This document shows positions 15,712 through 25,431 of a stretch of DNA of 64,000 bases, in pieces. The translations under genes and the position numbers were made by a program. The stretch is from Pelagibius marinus (lineage in GTDB: Bacteria > Pseudomonadota > Alphaproteobacteria > Kiloniellales > Kiloniellaceae). Under the pieces are notes generated by a model, which was not told the origin of the DNA, ran no database searches, and saw only the letters and a program-made list of their open reading frames with translations. The first letter of the stretch is position 1. Each line of letters starts with the position of its first letter. The stretch is taken from contig NZ_JACSDK010000014.1 in assembly GCF_014925385.1 (NCBI RefSeq), positions 186,001-250,000 of the forward strand, in the 5' to 3' direction.

Positions 15712-16620
15712 ATGATCACCGTCTTCGGATCGCTGAACGCCGATCTCGTCTGCCAGGTCGAGCAGTTGCCCGGCCCGGGAGAAACCGTGACCGGGCCGGG
15801 CTATACCGTGGTGCCGGGGGGCAAGGGCGCCAACCAGGCCCTGGCCGCCGCGCGCGCCGGGGCGGCGGTGCGCATGGTGGGCTCGGTCGGCCGCGACGCC
15901 TTCGCCGAGGCCGCCCTGCAGAGCCTGCGCAAGGGCGGCGTCGACCTCACCGCCATCGCCGAGAGCAACGGGCGCACTGCCTGCGCCTTCATCGGCGTCG
16001 ATCCCGCCGGTGAAAACCTGATCATCGTCGCCAGCGGCGCCAACCTGGAAACCCGGGCCGAGCAGCTGCGCCAGGCCGGCCTGGCGGCGGGCGACATGCT
16101 GCTGCTGCAGATGGAGGTGCCGCCTGCGGAGAACTGGCAGGCGGTGGCTTTCGCCAAGCAGGCGGGCGCGCGGGTGGTGCTGAACCTGGCGCCCGCCGGG
16201 GCGGTGCCGCCGGAGGTGCTGCGCCAGGTCGACTTCCTCATCGTCAACGAGACCGAGGCCGCGCAGCTTGCGGCCCAGCTGGGCCTGGACGAGCGAGACC
16301 CGCAGCAGGTCGGTGCGCGCCTGGCCGCCGACTTCGTCGAGCACTGCATCGTCACCCTGGGGAGCGCGGGCGTTGCTTCCCACGGCGCGGCGGGGGCACA
16401 CCGCCTGCCGGCGCTGCGGGTGGAGGTTGTCGACACCACGGCGGCGGGGGACGCCTTCGTCGGCGGCTTCGCCGCGGCGCTGGAGGCGGGCCGGGCGATG
16501 GAAGACTGCCTGGCCCAGGGGGTCGTCGCCGGCGGCCTCGCCTGCCGTCACCTCGGCGCCCAGTCCAGCCTGCCGGCGCAGCACGAGATCGTGGCGGAAC
16601 TCGTGAACTACCGCGCCTGA
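15712..16620 (+). CDS. rbsK: ribokinase
   Basis: A 302-residue PfkB-family kinase that phosphorylates ribose at O5. Signatures are the N-terminal GSLNADLV and GGKGANQALAAARAG, and the C-terminal VDTTAAGDAFVGGFAAAL with the catalytic Asp. Length and motifs fit ribokinase better than other PfkB members, though no ribose transporter is adjacent. It ends 13 bases inside the convergent LysR gene. Confidence 0.87.
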   Translation: MITVFGSLNADLVCQVEQLPGPGETVTGPGYTVVPGGKGANQALAAARAGAAVRMVGSVGRDAFAEAALQSLRKGGVDLTAIAESNGRTACAFIGVDPAGENLIIVASGANLETRAEQLRQAGLAAGDMLLLQMEVPPAENWQAVAFAKQAGARVVLNLAPAGAVPPEVLRQVDFLIVNETEAAQLAAQLGLDERDPQQVGARLAADFVEHCIVTLGSAGVASHGAAGAHRLPALRVEVVDTTAAGDAFVGGFAAALEAGRAMEDCLAQGVVAGGLACRHLGAQSSLPAQHEIVAELVNYRA

Positions 16621-17483
16621 CTCTTCTTCGAGGCGCCCTGCAGGACTTTCGCCAGGGCCGCGACAGTGGGCGAGCCGGCACCCTTGCGCCAGAACAGCTG
16701 CGTGCGCGCCCGGTTGAGGCCGCGCGGCAGGGGATGCACCGCGAGGCGCCGGCTCTCCGGAAGGGTGCTGAGGATACTTTTCGGCAGCAGGGCGATCCCC
16801 ATGCCGACAAGGACGCAGCCCAGCATGGCGTGGTAGGAGCCGAGCTGGATCGTCTGCTGCGGTGTCTCGCCGCGCTGGGCATACCACTCCTCCAGCCGCT
16901 TGCGGTGCGGACAGCCGTGCTCGAAGGCGATCATGGTGCCCGGCGCCGGCCGGTCCGGCCTCAGGCTGGGCAGGCTTGCCGCCGAGACGATCGCCAACTC
17001 CTCCTCGAAGGCCGTCATCTGCTCGAAGTGCGCCTCGGCGATAGGCTCGGCGGCCAGGGCCGCGTCCAGCTCGCCGGCCAGAACGGCGCGCGAAAGCTGT
17101 TCCGGATTGCCGGTACGCAGCTCCACGTTCACTTCCGGATAGCGCTTCATGAAGGCGCTCAGCGGGCCGGGCAGGCGTACCGCCGCCGTGCTTTCCATGG
17201 CGCCGAGACGCAAGACGCCGCGAGGCCGGGAATCCTGAACCGCCTCGCGCGCCTCGGCGGCCAGGTCGATCAGGCGCTCGGCGTAGTCCAGCAGCTGCCG
17301 GCCGGCGGGCGAGAGATGCAGGCGCTTGCCTTCGCGGATGAAGAGTTCGACGCCCAGGTCTTCCTCGAGCTGGCGCACCCGCGTGGTGACGTTCGACTGC
17401 ACGCGGTGCAGGCGCTCAGCGGCGCGGGTGATGCCGCCGGCTTCCACCACCGCCTTGAAGATCACGAGATCGCTCAGTTCCAT
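16608..17483 (-). CDS. LysR family transcriptional regulator
   Basis: A 291-residue regulator. The N-terminal helix-turn-helix is MELSDLVIFKAVVEAGGITR through RVQSNVTTRVRQLEEDLG, and the effector domain starts near LRLGAMESTAA. ATG 17483 was chosen because family similarity begins at MELSD and a GAGA lies upstream. The sequence resembles the CysB/PtxR-like subgroup often annotated as putrescine utilisation regulators, but the target is unknown. It is divergent from the second globin gene and has a palindrome right at its start. Confidence 0.9.
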   Translation of the reverse strand: MELSDLVIFKAVVEAGGITRAAERLHRVQSNVTTRVRQLEEDLGVELFIREGKRLHLSPAGRQLLDYAERLIDLAAEAREAVQDSRPRGVLRLGAMESTAAVRLPGPLSAFMKRYPEVNVELRTGNPEQLSRAVLAGELDAALAAEPIAEAHFEQMTAFEEELAIVSAASLPSLRPDRPAPGTMIAFEHGCPHRKRLEEWYAQRGETPQQTIQLGSYHAMLGCVLVGMGIALLPKSILSTLPESRRLAVHPLPRGLNRARTQLFWRKGAGSPTVAALAKVLQGASKKSQAR

Positions 17484-17485
17484 CG

Positions 17486-17500
17486 TTCTCAATTTGAGAA
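17486..17500. promoter_or_regulatory. LysR-type T-N11-A palindrome
   Basis: TTCTCAATTTGAGAA is a perfect 15-base dyad with a T-N11-A core, two bases upstream of the LysR ATG and about 190 bases before globin copy B. Placement suggests autorepression and possibly control of the divergent gene. Confidence 0.6.
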
Positions 17501-17693
17501 TTAAATCATCATTATTATTCATTTTACGGGATTTATCCGGGCGGGTAAAGAACGGGCCTCGCTGCGGCGGCGCGGGAGACGATGGGAAGCACCGCCGCGG
17601 ATCGAAGAAAACTCCTTGCGGGGCAGGTGAAGACGGGCGGCGGTTGCCTCGGCGGCCGGCGCCTCCATGCAACCGAAATCGAGGACGATTGCA

Positions 17694-18128
17694 ATGACTC
17701 CGCAACAAGAGACCCTGATCCGTGAAACCTGGCGGCAGGTGACGCCAATCGCCGAGGCGGCCGCCGAGATGTTCTACAACCGGCTGTTCGAAATCGCGCC
17801 TGCCGCAGGGGGGCTGTTCCATGCCACCGACATGGCCCGGCAGCGCCGCGCGCTGGTCGAGGCCCTGACCTTCGTCGTCGACGAACTGGGCAAACCGGAG
17901 GCCCTGCTGCCGGTCCTGCACGATCTCGGCCGCCGTCATGCCGCCTATGGCCTGCGCGACGCGCATTTCGAGGCCGTGGGCGCCGCCCTGCTGTGGACCC
18001 TGGCGCAGGGCCTGGGGCCGAACTGGAGCCCCAAGGCCGAAGCCGCCTGGAGCGAGGCCTACGGCCTGGTCGCCGATGCCATGCGCGAAGGGGCCCGCGA
18101 GTCCACTGCCGCGCCCCTGCCCAACTGA
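17694..18128 (+). CDS. single-domain bacterial haemoglobin, copy B
   Basis: A 144-residue globin, paralogue of the one at 15187: TPQQETLIRETW, FYNRLFEIAP (B10 Tyr), DMARQRRAL (distal Gln), proximal His in LGRRHAAYGL, and VGAALLWTL. I chose ATG 17694 because GAGGA lies eight bases upstream; a longer frame adds nine residues without a ribosome site. It is divergent from the LysR gene and is followed 19 bases later by DUF1330, probably in the same transcript. Confidence 0.88.
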   Translation: MTPQQETLIRETWRQVTPIAEAAAEMFYNRLFEIAPAAGGLFHATDMARQRRALVEALTFVVDELGKPEALLPVLHDLGRRHAAYGLRDAHFEAVGAALLWTLAQGLGPNWSPKAEAAWSEAYGLVADAMREGARESTAAPLPN

Positions 18129-18147
18129 TAACAGAAAGGAGTGCAGC

Positions 18148-18435
18148 ATGCCTGCCTACTGGATCGCCCATATCACCGTCACCGATGAAGCCGGCTACGT
18201 CGAGTACCTGAAGCGCGCGACGCCGGCGGTGGAAAGCCACGGCGGACGCTTCCTCGCGCGCGGCGGCCGCCACGTCACCAAGGAGGGCCGCGACCATCCG
18301 CGCAACGTGGTGGTCGAGTTCCCCAGCCTGGAGGCGGCGGAGAGCTGCTATGACTCGCCCGAGTATCGCGAGGCGCTGGTCTTCGCCCGAGACGCCGCGG
18401 AGCGGCACCTCTCCATCGTCGAGGCCGCAGGCTAG
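18148..18435 (+). CDS. DUF1330 family protein
   Basis: A 95-residue single-domain protein of the dimeric alpha/beta-barrel type: YWIAHITVTDEAGYVEYLK at the start, a central GGRFLARGG and VVVEFPSLEAAESCYDSPEY. AAAGGAG precedes the ATG. Family members are of unknown function, often near oxidative or detoxification genes. It is likely cotranscribed with globin copy B and overlaps the convergent DUF2161 gene by four bases. Confidence 0.88.
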   Translation: MPAYWIAHITVTDEAGYVEYLKRATPAVESHGGRFLARGGRHVTKEGRDHPRNVVVEFPSLEAAESCYDSPEYREALVFARDAAERHLSIVEAAG

Positions 18436-19163
18436 GCGCGGCGGCGCCTAGCCGGAGTCATTCTGGCGGGCGCTTTGCCGTTCAACTCCGCAACGACGTC
18501 GGCGTAGAGCGTGAGGGCTTCGCGTCCCTTGGGCGAGAGCGCGTAGATGCCGCGCTCGACCCTCAGGAACCAGCCGTAGACATCGCGCCGCATCAAGGGG
18601 GCGGCCCCGGAGACGCCGGTGCCTGCCGCCACCGCGGCGGCCTTGGTCGGCCCCTGCGCGTCCAACAGGGCGGCGCAGCGCAGGGCGTCCTGGCGGTAGG
18701 CGGTGACGATGGGGCGGCGGGTCTGGCCGCCGGTGTTGGGATCGCCGACCCGCCGGGCGAACTCCTTCAGCAGCAGGGCCTGGCGTTTTCGGTTGGGCCG
18801 CGGCTGGTAGGGCAGGGGGTCGAGCAGCGGCTCCACCAGGTTCTTCTCCGGGTGGACCATCAGCAGGCCGAGGCCGAGGCGCCGGCAGAGCTTGAGGACG
18901 CTCTTGCGGTCGCGCCGCCAGGTCAGCGCCTTGGCCGGCGCGCCGAAGGCGAGGTAAACCTGCTCACTCATGGCCAGGCGGTCGACGCCCTGCAGCAGCA
19001 GGGCCAGGTTGAAAGCCTTCTTCAGCTCGACGATGACCGGCGGTTCCTCGCCGCGCCGGGCGACCAAGTCGCAGCCGCGCACCTCCGCCTTCACGGCGTA
19101 GCCCTGGCCCTCGAGGAAGGCCTTCACCGGTTCGTAGAGATCTTCTTCACGGGTCGCGGTCAC
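18432..19163 (-). CDS. DUF2161 family, PD-(D/E)xK nuclease-like protein
   Basis: A 243-residue protein. The first third has the nuclease-like pattern GCDLVARR and IVELKKAF (Asp, then Glu-x-Lys), preceded by EEDLYEPVKAFLEGQGY; this is the PD-(D/E)xK core. The rest includes a Lys/Arg-rich linker and a winged-helix-like end (VYGWFLRVERGIYALSPKG). Activity has not been established for the family as far as I know. It stands alone, convergent with DUF1330. Confidence 0.83.
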   Translation of the reverse strand: MTATREEDLYEPVKAFLEGQGYAVKAEVRGCDLVARRGEEPPVIVELKKAFNLALLLQGVDRLAMSEQVYLAFGAPAKALTWRRDRKSVLKLCRRLGLGLLMVHPEKNLVEPLLDPLPYQPRPNRKRQALLLKEFARRVGDPNTGGQTRRPIVTAYRQDALRCAALLDAQGPTKAAAVAAGTGVSGAAPLMRRDVYGWFLRVERGIYALSPKGREALTLYADVVAELNGKAPARMTPARRRRA

Positions 19164-19196
19164 GCCCGCGAGTCTAGCCGCCTTTGCGGAGTCGCG

Positions 19197-19252
19197 GCTA
19201 GGAGCCCCGTGCTGGGAACCCCGTGCTAGGAACCCCCTGCTAGGAACCCTGT
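19197..19252. repeat. four tandem 14-base repeats over a stop codon
   Basis: Units start at 19197, 19211, 19225 and 19239, each close to GCTAGGAACCCCGT. The last unit contains the final codons and stop (TAG, 19242-19240) of the rhodanese gene on the minus strand. The other three units hold the same CTA in the same context. Confidence 0.85.
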
Positions 19253-19800
19253 GCCAGGGTGGTGGTGGCGGACGCCATCACCCGCCGGTTCCAGGGCATG
19301 ACGGCCAGCAGGCTCGCCATGGCGCAGGTGCCGGAGACGCCCGCGAAGGTCAGGCCGGCGCCGACGAAGCCGGAAAGCGCGAAAAACCAGGGCGAGACGG
19401 TGAAGCCCAGGATCACGCCGATCAGCACCATCATGCCGGCGGTGATCTGCACCTGGCGCTGGATGGCGATCGGCGCCTTGCGGTTGATCACGGTCTGCAG
19501 GCCGGCCTTTTTCCAGCCGCTGAGGCCCTGCTCCAGCATGTAGACCTCGGCGAAGCCGGTGCCCAGGATGCGCGGGGCCGCCTCGGCCGTGCGCGCGCCG
19601 CTGGCGCAGTGGAAGATGGCGATCTTCTGGCGGTCCTGCGGGAAGTCGCTGGGACTGAAGCCCGACAGGGGGACGTGGTGCGCCCCGGGCACGTGCTCGC
19701 GCGCGAACTCGTCGCTTTCGCGGATATCCACCAGGATCGCCGCGCCGCTGTCGATCAGGGACTTGGCCTTCTGCGCGTCGATCTTATTAAGTGCGGACAT
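19240..19800 (-). CDS. rhodanese with C-terminal DUF2892 membrane domain
   Basis: A 186-residue protein. Residues 1-105 are a rhodanese domain with active-site loop HCASGARTA, whose Cys carries a persulfide; the remainder is a DUF2892-type domain with two membrane segments (MMVLIGVILGF and LSGFVGAGLTFAGVSG). E. coli YgaP has the same architecture, with ygaV, an ArsR-type regulator, beside it. The BigR-like gene lies 58 bases upstream on the same strand, so this is the probable target operon. Confidence 0.9.
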   Translation of the reverse strand: MSALNKIDAQKAKSLIDSGAAILVDIRESDEFAREHVPGAHHVPLSGFSPSDFPQDRQKIAIFHCASGARTAEAAPRILGTGFAEVYMLEQGLSGWKKAGLQTVINRKAPIAIQRQVQITAGMMVLIGVILGFTVSPWFFALSGFVGAGLTFAGVSGTCAMASLLAVMPWNRRVMASATTTLAQGS

Positions 19801-19858
19801 TTTCTCGGTACTCCTTGTCGTCGGACTTTGTAGGGCTTTGTGGCCCGGTCGGGTCGGG

Positions 19859-20176
19859 TCAGGCTTCGGCCGTTTGCTTCGCGGGCACGCAGTACAGCTC
19901 GTAGAGCAGCATGATGACGGCGCGGGCTTCGCGGCCGGTCAGGCTGTAGTGCATGGTGCGGCCGTCGCGCCGGGCGCTGACCAGCCCGTCCCGGCGCAGC
20001 AGGGCGAGCTGCTGGGAGACCGCGGCCTGGCGCAGGCCGAGGGTCCTCGCCAACTCGCCTACGGTTCTCTCGCCGTCGGCCAGCTGGCACAGCAGCATCA
20101 GGCGGTTCTCGCTGGAGAGCGCCTTCATCAGCTCGGCGGCCGCGGTGGCCGAAGTCTGCATGTCATCCGGTTTCAT
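19859..20176 (-). CDS. bigR: BigR/YgaV-type persulfide-sensing ArsR repressor
   Basis: A 105-residue winged-helix protein with MKALSSENRLMLLC, the recognition helix RQAAVSQQLALLRRDGLV and a C-terminal LYELYC. The two Cys, C30 and C96, are 66 residues apart, exactly the spacing of C42 and C108 in BigR, which form a disulfide or polysulfide to release DNA. It precedes a rhodanese, matching the known bigR logic. The start is uncertain: 20212, 20176 and 20161 are possible; I use 20176 because the AT-rich operator covers it and 20161 would lose part of the first helix. Targets are sulfide and persulfide stress genes. Confidence 0.85.
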   Translation of the reverse strand: MKPDDMQTSATAAAELMKALSSENRLMLLCQLADGERTVGELARTLGLRQAAVSQQLALLRRDGLVSARRDGRTMHYSLTGREARAVIMLLYELYCVPAKQTAEA

Positions 20177-20193
20177 ATCTTCACAAATATGAA
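20172..20193. promoter_or_regulatory. BigR-type operator
   Basis: TTCATAT (20172-20178) and ATATGAA (20187-20193) form a perfect AT-rich inverted repeat with an 8-base centre in GC-rich DNA, overlapping the proposed start codon. BigR boxes are AT-rich palindromes of this kind. Confidence 0.65.
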
Positions 20194-20245
20194 TGTATTG
20201 GATCCGCGTCAAGGGGGTGCCGAAAAGATGCTGTAATTTCAGTGA

Positions 20246-20959
20246 TTAGCGGGGCGCCGGCAGGGCCAACTCGGCCAGCAAAGGCAGGTGGTCGGAGGCG
20301 GCGCGGGCCTCTGCCGCGGTCCAGGAGCGGGCCAGCAGGTGGCCGGGGCGGCACCAGATGCGGTCCAGGGGCAGCAGCGGCAGGCGGGCCGGGAAGCTGC
20401 GGTGGCGGGTCCGGCCGTCGAAGAGCCGGAAGAGGCCGCGCTGTGTGCAGCGGGGCCAGAGCCATTCGTTGAAATCGCCCAGCAGCAGAACCGGGTCCGA
20501 GAGGTCGGCGCGGACGATCTCCTGCAGCGCCGCCACTTGGCGCCGCCGCTCGCCGAGCCTGAGGCCCAGGTGGGTGGCGATGACCCTGAGGCGCGCCGCC
20601 GGCAGGTGCAGCGTGGCCGTCATCACCTTGCGCGGCTCCAGGCCGGGGACCGAGATGTCGTGCACCTGCTTGTCGTCCAGGGGAAAGCGGCTGGCCAGGA
20701 ACTGGCCGTAGTAGCCGTCGGCGCCGGAGATCGCCCAGGCGTCGTGGCCGTGGTCGCCTACCGCCTCGCGCAGCAGGTCGTAGACCTGGCCCACACCGGG
20801 AATCTGCCGGCGTGAATCGACCTCCTGGAAGGCGGCCACATCAGGGGCCAGGCGCGCCAGGGCATCGCGCACGCGCGCCACGTCGTGGTGGCCGTCGCCG
20901 CCGACGCAGCCGTGGATGTTCCAGGTCAGCACCCTGAGGCAGGGTTTCGTGTCAGGCAT
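20246..20959 (-). CDS. endonuclease/exonuclease/phosphatase family protein
   Basis: A 237-residue metal-dependent phosphoesterase: RVLTWNIHGCVGG at the start, FQEVDSRR with the metal-binding Glu, VIATHLGL, LLGDFNEW and the final SDHLPLLAEL with the catalytic Asp-His. It overlaps the end of the PLD gene by eight bases, so both are one unit. EEP proteins next to PLD-VTT fusions are common, suggesting a joint role in phospholipid or nucleic-acid processing (inference). Confidence 0.88.
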   Translation of the reverse strand: MPDTKPCLRVLTWNIHGCVGGDGHHDVARVRDALARLAPDVAAFQEVDSRRQIPGVGQVYDLLREAVGDHGHDAWAISGADGYYGQFLASRFPLDDKQVHDISVPGLEPRKVMTATLHLPAARLRVIATHLGLRLGERRRQVAALQEIVRADLSDPVLLLGDFNEWLWPRCTQRGLFRLFDGRTRHRSFPARLPLLPLDRIWCRPGHLLARSWTAAEARAASDHLPLLAELALPAPR

Positions 20960-23093
20960 CGCCGCGGGCGCGCAGGCGGGTGGCGAGGGATTGCAGGCCC
21001 AGCGAAAGGGCCAGCCAGGCGAGGATGAAGCCGCCGAAGAGGAGCAGCTGCACGGGTTCGGGGTCGCTCAGCACCCGGCCGAGCTGATTGCCGAGCAGGG
21101 TGATCACCAGGATTCCCGGCGCCATGCCCAAGAAGGTGCCGACGATGAAGTCGGTGAACTTCACATGGCTGGCTCCGGCGGCCAGGTTGATGAAGGTGAA
21201 GGGCGCGATGGGCAGCATGCGCAGGGCCGCCACCGAGATAACCCCCCGGTTCGAGAGGGCGCGGCTGACCCGGTTGACGCTGGGTCCCACCAGGTTGCGC
21301 AGCGGCTGGGCGCCGGCGCCCCGTCCGATGCCGTAGGTGGCGGCAGCGCTCAAAAGGGAGGCGGCCAGCGCGCAGGCGAAGGCCGGCAGCGGCGAAAAAA
21401 GCAGGCCGGTCACGGCAATCAGCACGGTGACCGGAAAGGCCACCAGGCTGCCGAGCAGGAAGGCGGCGATCACGACGCCGGGCAGCCAGAAGCCGTCACC
21501 CAGCGCCTGCAGTTCCCGGGTGAGGACCGTCGGATCGGTGTAGCCGGAAAGCGGCGTGTAGCGCCACAGCGCCACCAGGCCGAGCAGCACCACTCCGCCG
21601 CTGGCAAGTTTCACGAGACGCGAAATCTTCTGCTTGGCCTCGCTGGCGCCGAACATGTCGCCGATGAACTCCGGCGTGGCGATGGGCCGCTCCGGGTCGG
21701 CGATCTGCCCGACCGTGCGGCTCAAGTCATCGGCCGTCACGTCGCTGAGATCGATCGGCTGCAGGCTGCGCGCCTCTCCGGCGAAGCGGTCGAGCAGGGC
21801 GAAGAGCGAGGGATTCTGCGAGAGGACTTCGTCGATCTCCTTGCGCTCGCATCCCAGGTGCTCGGCCAGCAGGCGGTTGCGCAACCTGGTGATGGCCTCA
21901 CGCTCCCTTTCGTTCGCCGCCTCCAGTGCCAGGTCGCATTCCGTGTCCATGCCCATGGAGCGGTTGTTGAGATTGGCGGAGCCGACGCGCAGCAGGCGGT
22001 CGTCCACCACCATGATCTTGGAGTGCACCATCACGCCCTCGCCGGTGTCGTCCTGGGGCAGGGCGGGAAAGACCAGCCGCACCTGCCTGTCGACGCCGGC
22101 CTGGCGCAGGCGCTCCATGAAACGTTTGCGCCCGGCATTCATGCTGTGCTCTTCCAGCCAGCTCTGGTGCACGTTGGGTGCCACGATGAGGACTTCCAGT
22201 TCCGGCCTTTCCTCGAGGCGCTGGATCAGGGCGCTGCAGACGCCCTCGTTGGTGAGGAACTGGTTCTCGATGTAGAGGCTTTTCTCGGCGGCGGTGATGC
22301 AGCGTCGGAAGAGCTCTTCCACCTCGCGCACTTCCGGTTCGCCGTCATAGGCGGGGAAGGTGCGGGCGATGCCGATCCGGGTGTCGGTGAAGTCCGGCGG
22401 AAAATCCTCGGGCCAGGGATCGCCTTGCGGGCGGGGCGCCTTCGGTGTTTCGCAGGCGGCGCGCTGCCAGCGGTAGCGGACCAACTCCGCCAGGGCGGCG
22501 GCCGCTTCGCCGTCGACCATCATCTGGATGTCGTGGAAGGGGCGGTAGCTTTCACCGCGCGGGTCGCGGCGCTCGGACTTCTTCAGGATGTGGTCGGACG
22601 TGTCCCAGCGGCGGATGGTGATATCCAGGCCGCCTGAGAAAGCCAGGGCGTCGTCGACCACCACCACTTTCTGGTGGTGGGAGGCGCCGACCGGCAGCAC
22701 GTCGTCCAGGCAGACGGAGATCTGCGGCGGCGTGGTCCAGTTCAGCTTCACCGCGGGCAGTGGCTCGCGCTCCAGGGCGTAGAGCATGGAATAGTCCCAG
22801 AGCAGCAGATGGATTTTCAGCTCGGGACGGCGCTTCACCAGCTCGGTAAGGAAGGCGCCGAAGGTGACGGGCAGGTCGTCGTCCTTGTCCTTCTCGCCGC
22901 CGGGGCCGACCAGGGGCGTGCGGCTGTCGATATCCCAGCCGACGATGAAGATCTCGCGCTCGGCCTTCAGCAGGGCGCGGCGCACCGCCAGGAAGTAGTC
23001 GGCGCCGTCGATCAGGACGCGCGCGCGGGTACAAGCGGCGACGCGCCAGCAGCTGTCGTCTTGCTGGAGGATCTGCTGCGATGTACCGGACAT
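20952..23093 (-). CDS. phospholipase D-like and VTT (TVP38/DedA-like) fusion protein
   Basis: A 713-residue fusion. The N-terminal part has two PLD catalytic motifs: SHHQKVVVVDDALAFSGG near residue 165 and VHSKIMVVDDRLLRVGSANL near 355, together forming one active site. From about residue 490 there are six hydrophobic segments with the VTT-family pattern ALRMLPIAPFTFINLAAG. The enzyme would cut or transfer phosphodiester head groups at the membrane. The start at 23093 is where similarity begins (MSGTSQQILQQDDSCWRV); there is no strong ribosome site. Confidence 0.87.
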   Translation of the reverse strand: MSGTSQQILQQDDSCWRVAACTRARVLIDGADYFLAVRRALLKAEREIFIVGWDIDSRTPLVGPGGEKDKDDDLPVTFGAFLTELVKRRPELKIHLLLWDYSMLYALEREPLPAVKLNWTTPPQISVCLDDVLPVGASHHQKVVVVDDALAFSGGLDITIRRWDTSDHILKKSERRDPRGESYRPFHDIQMMVDGEAAAALAELVRYRWQRAACETPKAPRPQGDPWPEDFPPDFTDTRIGIARTFPAYDGEPEVREVEELFRRCITAAEKSLYIENQFLTNEGVCSALIQRLEERPELEVLIVAPNVHQSWLEEHSMNAGRKRFMERLRQAGVDRQVRLVFPALPQDDTGEGVMVHSKIMVVDDRLLRVGSANLNNRSMGMDTECDLALEAANEREREAITRLRNRLLAEHLGCERKEIDEVLSQNPSLFALLDRFAGEARSLQPIDLSDVTADDLSRTVGQIADPERPIATPEFIGDMFGASEAKQKISRLVKLASGGVVLLGLVALWRYTPLSGYTDPTVLTRELQALGDGFWLPGVVIAAFLLGSLVAFPVTVLIAVTGLLFSPLPAFACALAASLLSAAATYGIGRGAGAQPLRNLVGPSVNRVSRALSNRGVISVAALRMLPIAPFTFINLAAGASHVKFTDFIVGTFLGMAPGILVITLLGNQLGRVLSDPEPVQLLLFGGFILAWLALSLGLQSLATRLRARGDA

Positions 23094-23203
23094 AGTCAGC
23101 GATATGGGTTTCGCCTGTGGGAATCCAAGCGTTTTCCGGGGTTTGTCGCGCGGTGGGCCATGCCGCATCCGGCTGTCCCCCCGGCCGGGACAGGGCGTGA
23201 GAC

Positions 23204-23231
23204 AAAAAAGGGGCCGGTCGAAACCGGCCCC
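23204..23231 (-). terminator. Rho-independent terminator of groESL
   Basis: On the minus strand GGGGCCGGT pairs with ACCGGCCCC around a 4-base loop, followed by six T (complement of 23204-23209). It lies 39 bases after the groEL stop. Confidence 0.92.
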
Positions 23232-23269
23232 GAAAGTCGTAGTTGGGTCTATGGAGTTGAGCAGAAGAC

Positions 23270-24928
<1,659 letters not shown>

Positions 24929-24940
24929 CTAAAGAACGGC

Positions 24941-25258
24941 TCAGGCGGCTTTTTTCTTGGAGGCCTTGGGAGCCTCGAGCACGCCCATGATGTCGGATTC
25001 CTTCATGATCAGGAGGTCTTCGCCATCGATCTTCACCTCGGTGCCCGACCACTTGCCGAACAGCACGATGTCACCGGCCTTCACGTCCAGGGCGACGATC
25101 TCGCCCTTTTCGTTGCGGCCACCCGGGCCGACGGCGACCACTTCGCCCTGGCTCGGCTTTTCCTTGGCGGTGTCGGGGATGATGATGCCGCCGGCGGTCT
25201 TGGTGTCTTCCTCGACCCGACGGATCACGACGCGGTCATGCAAAGGTCTGAATTTCAT
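24941..25258 (-). CDS. groES: co-chaperonin GroES
   Basis: A 105-residue co-chaperonin that caps the GroEL ring as a heptamer. [16 protein letters not shown], the mobile loop [19 protein letters not shown] and [13 protein letters not shown] are diagnostic. It has a somewhat long Lys-rich C-terminus ([10 protein letters not shown]). ATG 25258 is the family start; the longer frame upstream is leader. Confidence 0.97.
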   Translation of the reverse strand: MKFRPLHDRVVIRRVEEDTKTAGGIIIPDTAKEKPSQGEVVAVGPGGRNEKGEIVALDVKAGDIVLFGKWSGTEVKIDGEDLLIMKESDIMGVLEAPKASKKKAA

Positions 25259-25291
25259 AGGTTTTCCCCTGTATATCGCTGCCTGTTCCAA

Positions 25292-25318
25292 TTAGCACTC
25301 TGCGTAATGGAGTGCTAA
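25292..25318. promoter_or_regulatory. CIRCE element (HrcA operator)
   Basis: TTAGCACTC-N9-GAGTGCTAA, an exact match to the CIRCE consensus, 33 bases before groES. HrcA represses groESL by binding it; heat shock relieves repression. Confidence 0.97.
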
Positions 25319-25431
25319 ATCGCGCTGGATTTAGGCCGTTTTCCGGGGCCTTTCAAGCCCTTTCGCGCGAAAAATTTGCACCGGAGGTCGTGGCCGGGCC
25401 GGCGGGCCGGAGATCGGCCGGAAAATCGGGT

